The notes under the pieces are model-generated. The model did no database searches. It worked only from the letters and a program-made list of their open reading frames with translations, and had not been told where the DNA came from. The translations under genes and the position numbers were made by a program. Shown one piece after another: positions 3,772-11,913 of a stretch of DNA of 12,731 nt (position 1 is its first letter; each line of letters begins with the position of its first letter). Origin of the DNA: Firm-04 sp045617625 (GTDB lineage: Bacteria > Bacillota > Clostridia > Oscillospirales > Ruminococcaceae); contig JAZLJA010000028.1 in NCBI GenBank assembly GCA_045617625.1, positions 1 to 12,731 on the forward strand. Direction: 5' to 3'.

Positions 3772-6747
3772 ATGAGCGAAATTTTCCAAACACATGACAT
3801 GGAAGGAAATCGAAGAATGGACACACAAAATCGGAACATCCGAAGTGCTTACTGGGACAATATCAAAGGGCTGCTGATGCTGTTGGTCGTATTTGCACAT
3901 ATACTGTATCAGCATCAGGATAAATCAGAGGTCATCAACGGCATCGTAGACTATATTTATATGTTCCATATGCCCGCATTTGTCTTTGTTTCGGGCTATT
4001 TCGGGAAAAGCGAACGGGCACACAGCTTTGCAAGCATCATCAAGCTTGTCTTCCTGTATTTCATTTTCAACAGCCTCATGGGATTCCTGTACGGCTTTGG
4101 TTCGCTGATAGAACCCGTGTACTCCTATTGGTATCTTGTTGCACTGATCGCATGGCGGCTGACAGCGCATTACATCGCAGGATTCAAGGAGATCAATCTG
4201 ATCCTGTTTGTCACGGCACTGTTCGCAGGATTTTATCCAAGCATCGACAACTCCTTTGCCGCGGCAAGAATCATCGGATTCTATCCGTTTTATATGAGCG
4301 GATATCTGTTATCGGAAGAAAAAAGCAATGCACTGATCGGGAAGAAAACCGCCCGTAAGATCCTCACAGGCATCGGGGTATTGACGGCCGCAGGCGTGCT
4401 TGCCTATTTCAGCAGATCGTTTTTCAACTATACAGATCAGGCACTGCAAATGGCAGGATATGACGACCCCTTTGGCGCATTCGGCAGAATCGCGCTGTAT
4501 CTCATTGCATTTCTCATGATCTATGCTTTGCGTTCCCTTGCACCAAACAGAAAAATCCCTCTGCTGACCACGCTCGGAAAAAACTCGCTGTGGATCTTCA
4601 TTCTGCACCGACCGCTGACGCTCTGGCTGAGTGCCCGCATGGAGTCGCTTTCCAACGCACCGATGATACTGCTGTCAGTTCTCTGCGCGATCGTGCTTTG
4701 TCTGCTTCTCGGAAATGATGTGCTCGCCAAATTCGCCAACCGATTCCTTGAAGGCGGCGCAGAAATATTCACCGCAAGAGACAGCACAAAACTCACCGCC
4801 GCAAAAGCGGCATCGCTTGGTGTCGCGCTCTGGTTCATCGTATCGGTGGTTCTCAGCTCCTATAAGGGCATCAGCTTTGAAGATCTGCAAAAGCTGATCA
4901 GCGGCGAAACGGTTTCAACCGAAGAAACCGACGATGAAGAAGATATCCTTTTTCCTGTCATGTCAGACGAAACCAAACAGCGTTTTGACAACGCCTTTCA
5001 TCTGACGTTTGCAGGCGATCTGATCCTGCTGGAAGATCAGGTCAAGCGTGCGCACAGCGATGGCAACTATGATTTCTCCGATATGTTCCGATATGCCGCC
5101 CCGTACATTTCTTCTGCCGATTATGCCATCGGTGTTTTTGAAGGCCCTATGGCAGGGGAAGCGGCAGGCTATTCGACAAGCAACTTCGATGACGGCAAAG
5201 AACTTGCACTCAACTTCCCGGACGCATTTGCACAGGCGGTCAAAGATGCAGGCTTCGACCTTGTGACCACCGCGAACAATCATGTGCTGGACAAAGGTGT
5301 GGATGGCGCCATGCGAACCCTTGACGTTCTTGACAAGCTTGGGCTTGACCACACAGGCTCCTACAAGACCTCGGATGCCAAGCAAAAAGAGCATATCAAG
5401 CTTGTGGAATGTCAGGGCATCAAAATGGCTGTCCTGTCTTATACCTACGGCAGCAACGGTGCGAGTCCTTCTGCGCTCATTGACGGCGATATGTCCTATC
5501 TCACCTCTGTCATCGGCGGCACGGAAGGAGAAGAATTTGAAAAACTGAAACAGCGCGTCGCCGATGATTTCATGAAAGCCAAAGCACTTTCGCCCGACCT
5601 GATCATCGTCCTTCCGCACATCGGCACACAGTTTTCCAATCAACCCGATGACGAACAGACCGTTTGGTTTGAGATCTTCAAAGAGAATGGTGCAGATATT
5701 ATTCTCGGCGACCACTCGCACGTCGTTGAACCTGCGTGCATTGAGGACTATCACGGGAAGAATGTGTTCACCGCATATTGCCCCGGCAATTTTGCAAATC
5801 TGTATCGGAAAAATCAGGGCGACACCAGTATGCTCATTGATGTCTACATCGACCGCGAAACCAAAAGCGTCATCGGCGGCAGTATTGTTCCGCTATACAC
5901 CTGTGCACCCGCCGACGGCAATTTCCGTGCCGTCCCGATCTGCGATCTGATGAACGATCAGGAACTGCGGGCACAGCTGACAACAGATGATATCGACCTT
6001 GCGGAAAATGCAAACAATATCATCACCAATGTGGTGTTCGGCAACAAGATCGCCCTCTCATCCATGACCGAGAGATTCTATTTCGACCAAAACGGATATC
6101 TCCGCACCAAAACGACAGGCATTGCGCTTTCAAAGCAAATGGAGAACGGTACCCTTTCTTCCGCGATGCAAAAAGCGGAACGAATATGCTTCATCGGTGA
6201 CAGCGTTACAGAGGGCACCAAAAACGGCGGATGCCCGTGGTATGAGCCGATGGAAGCACTGTTCCCCGATAAGATCTTCCTGAATTACTCGAAAGGCGGC
6301 TGCACCGTTTCCTATATGACGCAGAAAGCCGACGAGATTCCAAGCGCAGACCTGTATGTCATCGCCCTCGGCACCAATGATGTCAGATACCGCAATGAAT
6401 TGACCTGCGCAATGACTTCGGAGGCTTATGTCGAGGAGATGAACGCGCTGATCACCAAACTCTCCGAAAGCAGCAATGCAGAATTTGTGTTGATCGCTCC
6501 GTGGTATTCGACCGACGGCGATACGGTTTGCAGTATGCCTTACAGCCAAAAGACCGCACTCAACAAGGAATATACCGATGCCCTCAAAGACTACTGCACG
6601 GCACATTCCTACGGCTATATCAACGCAAATACGTATATCCAAAAGATTCTGTCCGTCACCCCTGACAGAACCTATCTGCTCGACCATATCCATCCGAATG
6701 CGACAAAGGGTGTGGTCATGTATTCGGAAGCAGTGCTTTCCGAATAA
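3772..6747 (+). CDS. Acyltransferase-3 / CapA-like / SGNH hydrolase three-domain envelope protein
   Basis: 991 aa. Residues about 25-330 are an acyltransferase-3 membrane domain: YWDNIKG (28-34), conserved H43, FHMPAFVFVSGY (65-76), and about ten hydrophobic segments. Residues 351-363 form one more membrane helix, then an acidic linker. Residues about 408-730 are a CapA/PgsA-like domain of the metallophosphatase fold: GDLIL (415-419), ANNH (501-504), LPH616, GDHSHVVEP (646-654). Residues about 803-990 are an SGNH hydrolase: GDS with Ser811, GTND (867-870), DHIH with D971 and H974. All key residues appear present. Acyltransferase-3 plus SGNH fusions such as OatA O-acetylate cell-wall or polysaccharide sugars at the outer face, so envelope glycan acylation is likely; the role of the middle domain is unknown. 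The ATG at 3817 (AAGGA, 9-nt spacing) is an equally good or better start, giving 976 aa. A hairpin terminator follows. Confidence 0.85.
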   Translation: MSEIFQTHDMEGNRRMDTQNRNIRSAYWDNIKGLLMLLVVFAHILYQHQDKSEVINGIVDYIYMFHMPAFVFVSGYFGKSERAHSFASIIKLVFLYFIFNSLMGFLYGFGSLIEPVYSYWYLVALIAWRLTAHYIAGFKEINLILFVTALFAGFYPSIDNSFAAARIIGFYPFYMSGYLLSEEKSNALIGKKTARKILTGIGVLTAAGVLAYFSRSFFNYTDQALQMAGYDDPFGAFGRIALYLIAFLMIYALRSLAPNRKIPLLTTLGKNSLWIFILHRPLTLWLSARMESLSNAPMILLSVLCAIVLCLLLGNDVLAKFANRFLEGGAEIFTARDSTKLTAAKAASLGVALWFIVSVVLSSYKGISFEDLQKLISGETVSTEETDDEEDILFPVMSDETKQRFDNAFHLTFAGDLILLEDQVKRAHSDGNYDFSDMFRYAAPYISSADYAIGVFEGPMAGEAAGYSTSNFDDGKELALNFPDAFAQAVKDAGFDLVTTANNHVLDKGVDGAMRTLDVLDKLGLDHTGSYKTSDAKQKEHIKLVECQGIKMAVLSYTYGSNGASPSALIDGDMSYLTSVIGGTEGEEFEKLKQRVADDFMKAKALSPDLIIVLPHIGTQFSNQPDDEQTVWFEIFKENGADIILGDHSHVVEPACIEDYHGKNVFTAYCPGNFANLYRKNQGDTSMLIDVYIDRETKSVIGGSIVPLYTCAPADGNFRAVPICDLMNDQELRAQLTTDDIDLAENANNIITNVVFGNKIALSSMTERFYFDQNGYLRTKTTGIALSKQMENGTLSSAMQKAERICFIGDSVTEGTKNGGCPWYEPMEALFPDKIFLNYSKGGCTVSYMTQKADEIPSADLYVIALGTNDVRYRNELTCAMTSEAYVEEMNALITKLSESSNAEFVLIAPWYSTDGDTVCSMPYSQKTALNKEYTDALKDYCTAHSYGYINANTYIQKILSVTPDRTYLLDHIHPNATKGVVMYSEAVLSE

Positions 6748-6761
6748 CGGAAACAAACAGA

Positions 6762-6803
6762 AACCCCCGCTCACGTTTCAAACCGTGAACGGGGGTTCTT
6801 CTT
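6762..6803. terminator. Shared bidirectional terminator between convergent genes
   Basis: AACCCCCG (6762-6769) pairs with CGGGGGTT (6790-6797), and TCACG (6771-6775) pairs with CGTGA (6784-6788), with one mismatch and an 8-nt loop. TCTTCTT follows on the plus strand and TTCTGTTTGTTT on the minus strand. It sits between stop codons 6745-6747 (+) and 6802-6804 (-). Confidence 0.8.
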
Positions 6804-9324
6804 ATGCAGTCACGATGCTGTTTGCCTGATGCAGGTCAAGCAGATCGACTGCCTGTTCCCGCATTTTATATTTGAGCACCTTGCCCGCGGCGTTCATGGG
6901 GAATTCCTCCACAAACACGATATAGCGCGGTGTCTTGCACTTATCCATATGCGTCTTGACATATTCCTTGAGACTTTCCTCGGTGCATTCCGCGCCCTCG
7001 TTGCGAATGACGCACGCCATGACCCCCTCGCCGTACTGCTTGTCGGGCCCGCCGATGACCTGCACATCCTTGTCGTCAGGATGCGTGTAAAGGAAGTCCT
7101 CAATCTCCTTGGGATAGATATTTTCACCGCCGCGGATGATCATATCCTTGATGCGTCCCGTGATCTTGAAGTTGCCGTCGGGCAAGCGGCGCGCCAAATC
7201 ACCCGAATGCAGCCAGCCGTCGCTGTCGATCGCCGCCGCAGTCGCCTCTGGCATTTTATAATAGCCCTTCATGATGTTATAGCCGCGTGCGCAGAATTCG
7301 CCGTCCTGATTATCGCCCAGTTCCTCGCCTGTTTCAGGGTCAACGATCTTGCACTCGACACCGAAGATCGGGCCGCCGACGGTGTTGACGCGCGTTTCGA
7401 TGGAATCTGTGGTTTTGCTCATGGTGGTGGCAGGCGATGCCTCTGTCTGTCCGTAGGTGATGCAGATCTCGGGCATATGCATCTTGTCGATGACTTCTTC
7501 CATCGTCTTGATCGGGCAGGGCGAACCCGCCATGATGCCTGTGCGCATATGAGAGAAGTCAGTTTTCTCGAAGTTTTCGTGTCCGAGCATCGCAATGAAC
7601 ATGGTGGGCACACCGTGGAAGCAGGTGATCTTCTCGCGGTTGATGCAGTCAAGCCCCTTGCGCGGCGAGAATGCGGTGATCGGCGACATAGTGACACCGT
7701 GCGTAACGGATGCGGTCATTGCAAGCACCATGCCGAAGCAGTGGAACATCGGCACCTGGATCATCATGCGGTCGGCGGTGGAAAGATCCATGCAGTCACC
7801 GATCGCTTTGCCGTTGTTCACGACGTTGTTGTGCGTCAGCATCACACCCTTGGGGAAGCCTGTCGTGCCCGATGTGTACTGCATATTCGCCACATCGTCC
7901 TTTTTGATGGCCTGACGGCGTTTTTCCACCTCCGAAAGCGGCACCTGATCGTGCAGCGCAACGGCTTCTTCCCAGGTATAGCAGCCGTCCTGTTTGCTTT
8001 CTATGGTGATAATATTCTTCAGATACGGAAATTTCTTGGAACAGAGTTTACCCGCCTCGCAGTCTTTGAGTTCGGGGCAGAGCGTCTGCATGATCTCGAC
8101 GTAGCTTGTGCCCTTATAGCCGTCGATCATGACCAGCGTGTGCGTGTCTGACTGCTTGAGCAGATATTCGGTCTCATGGATTTTGTTGCCCGTGTTGACC
8201 GTCACCAGCACCGCGCCGATCTTTGTCGTTGCCCAGAAGGTGATATACCACGCAGGCACATTGGTCGCCCAGATGGCAACATGGTCGCCCTTGCCGACGC
8301 CCATCGCAATGAGAGAACGTGCAAAGGTATCGACGTCATCGCGGAACTGCGGATAGGTTCTGGTATAGTCAAGTTCCGTATAGCGGAACGCATACTGATT
8401 CGGGAAAGCTTCGCAAACGCGGTCGAGAACATCGGGGAAGGTATAGGAGATGAGGCGTTCCTTCGGCCAGATGTAATTGCCGTCGCCGCGGTTGTTGGTC
8501 TGGAGTTCATGCTTGTGTTTTTTGCGGTATTTCGCCATATACTCGGCAAATGCGGGGAACACGATGCCCGCATCGGAGAGCGAGGGCATCCAGCGTTTGA
8601 CCCATTCGAGCGACACATAGCCGTCATAATGGATGCTTTCGAGGGCTGCCATCATGTCATCGAGCGGCATATCGCCGCTGCCCATCATCTCATAGACCAG
8701 CTTGCCATCGCGCATGGAGCTGTCTTTCGTGTGGACAAACTTGATGTAGCTGCCGAGTGTCGAAACGGTCTGCATGGGCAGTTCACCGCCGTAGCGATAA
8801 GGGTGGTGCATATCCCAGAGTGCCGCAACACAGCGATGTCCGACTCGGTCGAGCAGGGCTTTCAGGCGCGAAGAATCGCTGTAAACGCCGTTTGTCTCGA
8901 CAAGCAGTGTCACGCCGTGAGCATCCGCCTCGGGAATCAGAGAGGTCAGCAGCTCCGCGACATAGGCATCATCGACATTTTCAGAGGGCTCGGGGTTACG
9001 GTCGCCCAGCACACGAATATAGGACGCACCGACTGCCTGTGCCAGATCCATGCACGCAAGCAGTTCTGCGCGGGTTTGATTCTCATTCACCTTTTCATTC
9101 AGGCAGCAGTTTGAGCTGATGCAGGGGATCTGCAAATGCAGCGATGCAAGCTTTGCCACGGTTTTGGGCAGCTGTGCGCCTGTGAACGGCTTGGTGCGGT
9201 AAGGATCAGCAGGAATGCCCAGTGAGCGCAGCTCGATGCCGTCAAAGCCCAGATCCTTCGCCATGGAATATACGTCAGACCAATCGAAGTCGGGACAGCC
9301 GAGGGTTGAAAAACAAATTTTCAT
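6802..9324 (-). CDS. Sugar isomerase-like TIM barrel fused to acyl-CoA ligase
   Basis: An 840-aa fusion (numbers below count from the upstream ATG at 9333, three residues longer). Residues 4 to about 272 are a xylose-isomerase-like TIM barrel with a complete set of metal ligands: E146 in VETN, D174 and H177 in WDMHH, H201 in VHTKD, E243 in LEW. Residues about 290-843 are an AMP-forming acyl-CoA synthetase: YTSGTTGFPKG (486-496), YGQTEAS (627-633), HSGD (709-712), GRIKDMIIRGGENIYPKEIE (726-745) and catalytic K818 in AAGKVL. It resembles FadD-like fatty acid or aromatic acid ligases; the substrate is unknown. The join is a basic linker (KYRKKHKHELQ) with no stop or frameshift. The ATG at 9322-9324 is preferred because AGAGGA lies 8-9 nt ahead, while the 9333 ATG overlaps that site. 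It is the last gene of the XRE-cupin operon, 110 bp after the other ligase. Confidence 0.85.
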   Translation of the reverse strand: MKICFSTLGCPDFDWSDVYSMAKDLGFDGIELRSLGIPADPYRTKPFTGAQLPKTVAKLASLHLQIPCISSNCCLNEKVNENQTRAELLACMDLAQAVGASYIRVLGDRNPEPSENVDDAYVAELLTSLIPEADAHGVTLLVETNGVYSDSSRLKALLDRVGHRCVAALWDMHHPYRYGGELPMQTVSTLGSYIKFVHTKDSSMRDGKLVYEMMGSGDMPLDDMMAALESIHYDGYVSLEWVKRWMPSLSDAGIVFPAFAEYMAKYRKKHKHELQTNNRGDGNYIWPKERLISYTFPDVLDRVCEAFPNQYAFRYTELDYTRTYPQFRDDVDTFARSLIAMGVGKGDHVAIWATNVPAWYITFWATTKIGAVLVTVNTGNKIHETEYLLKQSDTHTLVMIDGYKGTSYVEIMQTLCPELKDCEAGKLCSKKFPYLKNIITIESKQDGCYTWEEAVALHDQVPLSEVEKRRQAIKKDDVANMQYTSGTTGFPKGVMLTHNNVVNNGKAIGDCMDLSTADRMMIQVPMFHCFGMVLAMTASVTHGVTMSPITAFSPRKGLDCINREKITCFHGVPTMFIAMLGHENFEKTDFSHMRTGIMAGSPCPIKTMEEVIDKMHMPEICITYGQTEASPATTMSKTTDSIETRVNTVGGPIFGVECKIVDPETGEELGDNQDGEFCARGYNIMKGYYKMPEATAAAIDSDGWLHSGDLARRLPDGNFKITGRIKDMIIRGGENIYPKEIEDFLYTHPDDKDVQVIGGPDKQYGEGVMACVIRNEGAECTEESLKEYVKTHMDKCKTPRYIVFVEEFPMNAAGKVLKYKMREQAVDLLDLHQANSIVTA

Positions 9325-9366
9325 GGGATTCATCCTCTCTTGAATTTGCGGGGAAATGCGGGATTC

Positions 9367-9431
9367 TGAGGGGGAACTCCTTGGTAGGGTTTCCCCTCAC
9401 CCCCTCCTGACCTTCTGGAAGGAGAAGGAGG
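9367..9431. repeat. Two adjacent hairpins between the two ligase genes (REP-like?)
   Basis: The first hairpin pairs 9367-9379 with 9387-9399 (TGAGGGGGAACTC with GGGTTTCCCCTCA, 13 bp counting two G-T pairs, 7-nt loop). The second pairs CCTCCT (9403-9408) with AGGAGG (9426-9431), with an inner CCTT/AAGG. The wobble pairs favour the plus-strand RNA, although the flanking genes are on minus. No U-run follows on either strand, so this is not a standard terminator. It resembles a small dispersed extragenic repeat. Confidence 0.45.
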
Positions 9432-9443
9432 TGTGGTCGCTGC

Positions 9444-11108
9444 TTACTGCTCGTCGTGACGACGAATCTCCGCGCGCTTGATCTTGCCGCCGAGCGTTTT
9501 CGGCAGTTCATCGACATATTCGATCACACGCGGATACTTATACGGTGCGGTCGCCTTTTTCACATGCTCCTGAAGTTCTTTCGTCAGTTCAGGCGATGGC
9601 GTATAGCCTGCCGCAAGCACGACTGTTGCCTTGACGACCTGTCCGCGGATGGGGTCAGGTGCGCCGGTGATCGCCGATTCCACGACCGCAGGGTGCGTCA
9701 GCAGCGCACTCTCGACCTCAAACGGTCCGATGCGGTAGCCTGAACATTTGATGACGTCGTCATTTCTGCCGACGAACCAATAGTAGCCCTTGGAATCGCG
9801 CCATGCAACATCGCAGGTATCGTAATTCTTGCCGCCAAGCACGTTCTCGGTCATTTCCGGATTCTTATAATAGCCCGTGAACAGCCCCGTCGGGTGATAT
9901 TCGTCGATGCCGCAGATCATAATGCTGCCTTCCTCGCCGTCCTCGGCCTCTGCGCCGTCGGCACGGATGAGGTGAATATTATAAAGCGGCGACGGCTTGC
10001 CCATCGAGCCTGGTTTCGGGTCGATCCACGGGAAGTTTGCAAGCAGCACCGTGCCTTCGGTCTGACCGAAGCCCTCGCGCATTTTCTTGCCTGTCAGCTC
10101 ATAGATGCGGTTGAACACCTCAGGATTGAGTGGTTCGCCTGCATTGCAGAAGTTCTGCACGGAGGAGAGGTCATATTTCGTCATATCCTCCTGCAGCATG
10201 AAACGATACATCGTAGGCGGTGCGCAGAAGGTCGTGATCTTATACTCGCTGACAACTTTCAGAATGTTCTGCGCATTGAATCTGCCGATGAAATCATAGC
10301 AGAAAATGACCGCGCCGCAGATCCACTGCCCGTAGATTCTGCCCCAGCCGAATTTTGCCCAGCCCGAATCGGAAATGGACATATGCAGTTTATTCTCCTG
10401 CACCTGATGCCAATATTTCGCCGTGACAATGTGTCCCAGCGGATGTGAATAATCGTGGCACACCATTTTCGGCATTCCCGTTGAGCCCGATGTGAAGTAG
10501 ATCAGCATGGTATCGGTGACTTTTGTCGCCTCATCGCCCGTAGGACGCGCAAAGGTCTCAGGATATTTTGCGATCTCGTCCTCGAAGAAATCCCAGCCCT
10601 CTCTGGGTTCAGCCACCGCGATTTTCTTGTGCAGTGTCGGGATCTCGGCTTCCGCGCCCTCGATCTGGGTGCGGATATATTCGTCATCGCAGGCGATGAT
10701 CGCGGAGATGCCCGCCATATTGCCGCGATATGCGATATCGTGCGTGGTGAACAACAGGTTGCCGGGGATCAGGATGACACCCAGCTTGTGCAGTGCCGTA
10801 GCCACCACCCAGTATTCCCAGCGGCGGCGCAAAATCAGCAGCACCACATCGCCCTTTTTCAGCCCGATGCTTTTGAAGTAATGGCAGGTCTGATTGGAAA
10901 GCTTTGCGATATCCGAGAACGTAAAGGTTTTCTCCTCCATATCCTTGGAGAGCCACACCAGAGCCTTTTTTTCGGGCTCCTGTTTTGCCCATTCCTCCAC
11001 GATATCCCAGCCAAAATTGAAATCTTCAGGCACATTGACACGATAGTTCGCCTTGAAATCCTCATAGGAATCGAAATCAATGCGCGGCAGATAGCGGTCT
11101 AACAGCAT
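9444..11108 (-). CDS. AMP-forming acyl-CoA synthetase, MACS/acetyl-CoA synthetase-like
   Basis: A 554-aa cytosolic enzyme expected to convert a carboxylic acid, ATP and CoA to acyl-CoA, AMP and PPi. Motifs in order: P-loop TSGSTGMPK (206-214), GEPLNPE (324-330), GFGQTEG (346-352), DVAWRD (433-438), VGRNDDVIKCSGYRIGPFEVE (446-466) and catalytic Lys K542 in LGGKIKR. The HDYSHPLGH and SDSGWAKFGWG (247-257) segments are typical of medium-chain (MACS/ACSM) ligases, which take medium-chain, branched or aromatic acids; the actual substrate cannot be read off. Length is normal. The ATG (11106-11108) has GGGAG about 11 nt upstream, and the gene begins 26 bp after the regulator stop, so the two are surely co-transcribed. 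Confidence 0.85.
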   Translation of the reverse strand: MLLDRYLPRIDFDSYEDFKANYRVNVPEDFNFGWDIVEEWAKQEPEKKALVWLSKDMEEKTFTFSDIAKLSNQTCHYFKSIGLKKGDVVLLILRRRWEYWVVATALHKLGVILIPGNLLFTTHDIAYRGNMAGISAIIACDDEYIRTQIEGAEAEIPTLHKKIAVAEPREGWDFFEDEIAKYPETFARPTGDEATKVTDTMLIYFTSGSTGMPKMVCHDYSHPLGHIVTAKYWHQVQENKLHMSISDSGWAKFGWGRIYGQWICGAVIFCYDFIGRFNAQNILKVVSEYKITTFCAPPTMYRFMLQEDMTKYDLSSVQNFCNAGEPLNPEVFNRIYELTGKKMREGFGQTEGTVLLANFPWIDPKPGSMGKPSPLYNIHLIRADGAEAEDGEEGSIMICGIDEYHPTGLFTGYYKNPEMTENVLGGKNYDTCDVAWRDSKGYYWFVGRNDDVIKCSGYRIGPFEVESALLTHPAVVESAITGAPDPIRGQVVKATVVLAAGYTPSPELTKELQEHVKKATAPYKYPRVIEYVDELPKTLGGKIKRAEIRRHDEQ

Positions 11109-11134
11109 AATGCTCGATACTCCCTTTTCGTTTA

Positions 11135-11680
11135 TTATTCGGCAATCATGGTCAAAAATCTGGCTTTGGTGTCACCTGCGCAGCGCTGACCATGCGGATG
11201 CGTCGGATCGAAGTAAATGGAATCGCCCTCGTTGAGAATGATCTCCTCGTTCTCAAAAATCACCGCGACACTGCCCTTCAGCACCAGATTGAATTCCTGT
11301 CCTGCGTGCGTGACAAGGCTTGCAGGCTCATCGGAGGGCTCCAGCGTCACGAGCAGCGGCTGCATCACCTTATCGGCAAAGCGGAACGCCAGATCCTTGA
11401 AACGGTAGCCCTCAAAGCGGCTGATGCTTCTGCCCTTGCCGCGGCGCACCACCTGATAGGTGTCAATGCGGCTGGGTTCGCCGGTCACCAGCTCGTTGAA
11501 ATCCACATGGAATTTATTCGCGATCTCGTAAATGACGCTGATGGGGAAATCGCCGTTTTCCTCATAGCCCGCATACACGGCAGAATCCACGCCAAGTTCT
11601 GCGGCAAGTGCCTCCTGCGTGTAATCACAAACCTCGCGCAGTTCACGAATGCGTGCTGCGATCTCGTTGATGTTCTTCAT
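11135..11680 (-). CDS. XRE-family regulator with C-terminal cupin domain
   Basis: A 181-aa transcription factor. Residues about 8-65 form a helix-turn-helix of the lambda-repressor/XRE type (IRELREVCDYTQEALAAELG, with VDSAVYAGYEENG as the recognition part). Residues about 105-180 form a small cupin barrel with HAGQEFNLVLKG (125-136) and EGDSIYFDPTHPHG (151-164), the ligand-binding fold seen in PuuR-like regulators. The ATG at 11678-11680 is chosen because GGAGGA lies 5 nt ahead; an in-frame ATG 11 codons upstream lies directly after the leader terminator and lacks a site. As first gene of the operon it probably controls the two ligases and itself, with the cupin sensing a small carboxylate or related metabolite (inference). 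Confidence 0.85.
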   Translation of the reverse strand: MKNINEIAARIRELREVCDYTQEALAAELGVDSAVYAGYEENGDFPISVIYEIANKFHVDFNELVTGEPSRIDTYQVVRRGKGRSISRFEGYRFKDLAFRFADKVMQPLLVTLEPSDEPASLVTHAGQEFNLVLKGSVAVIFENEEIILNEGDSIYFDPTHPHGQRCAGDTKARFLTMIAE

Positions 11681-11713
11681 GGAACTCCTCCTTTTTTCAA
11701 AGACATTCGGCAC

Positions 11714-11747
11714 AAAAAAGCGGTGAAAAGCTCTCGCCTCTCACCGC
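11714..11747 (-). terminator. Intrinsic terminator in the leader of the XRE-cupin operon
   Basis: In the minus-strand RNA GCGGUGAGAGGC (11736-11747) pairs with GCUUUUCACCGC (11720-11731) over 12 bp, including two G-U pairs, around a GAGA (GNRA) tetraloop. UUUUUU follows directly. It lies 34 nt before the regulator ATG and downstream of the 20-codon ORF, so it can stop transcription before the structural genes. Confidence 0.85.
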
Positions 11748-11832
11748 CATTTGCATATTTCCGCGATTTATCAGGAATTTTGCAACCGCTCATGTGCATA
11801 ACGACAGAGGCTTATGATACAAGCACCATAAG
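11714..11832 (-). promoter_or_regulatory. Candidate translation-coupled transcription attenuator
   Basis: Three elements follow each other in the RNA. A hairpin CUUAUGGU/AUCAUAAG (11825-11832 with 11811-11818) spans the last codons of the leader ORF. GCCUCU (11806-11811) lies immediately after its stop. Then comes the terminator, whose 5' arm contains the exact complement AGAGGC (11736-11741). Pairing GCCUCU with AGAGGC would take half of the terminator 5' arm, so the two states compete. A ribosome at the stop codon would cover GCCUCU and favour termination. A further possible competitor is AGCGGT (11787-11792), complementary to ACCGCT in the terminator 3' arm. Confidence 0.5.
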
Positions 11833-11874
11833 TCGAAGTACGAGTGCAACTACGAGCGCGACTGCAAAACGCAT
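11812..11874 (-). CDS. 20-aa Val/Leu-rich leader peptide
   Basis: The ORF starts at ATG 11872-11874 with AAAGGA (11885-11890) 10 nt upstream and ends in TAA at 11812-11814, reading MRFAVALVVALVLRLMVLVS. Six Val and five Leu make up 11 of 20 residues, with no Ile. It begins about 33 nt after the predicted start of a perfect-consensus promoter and is followed by a terminator. This layout fits an attenuator peptide of the ilv/ivb kind. The alternative is a small hydrophobic membrane peptide, similar in size and composition to Ibs-type type I toxins. Arg14 in the middle of the hydrophobic run argues mildly against a simple membrane helix. Confidence 0.6.
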   Translation of the reverse strand: MRFAVALVVALVLRLMVLVS

Positions 11875-11913
11875 AAAAAATCGTTCCTTTCGTCAATTTT
11901 CATTCCACAGAAT

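Noticed and set aside
4963..5754. 263-aa minus-strand frame inside the CapA-like region
   Set aside because: Shadow of the plus-strand gene; low-complexity composition and no ribosome site.
6829..8151. 440-aa open frame on the plus strand opposite the ligase domain
   Set aside because: It is antisense to a gene with intact motifs, has no ribosome site, and reads as His/Arg/Asp-rich noise caused by the codon bias of the minus-strand gene.
8176..9114. 312-aa plus-strand open frame opposite the TIM-barrel domain
   Set aside because: Same cause as the neighbouring antisense frame; no family resemblance and no start signal.
11680..11907. T-box riboswitch in the operon leader
   Set aside because: No AGGGUGGNACCGCG antiterminator motif or specifier stem is visible, while a leader ORF and a simple terminator are.
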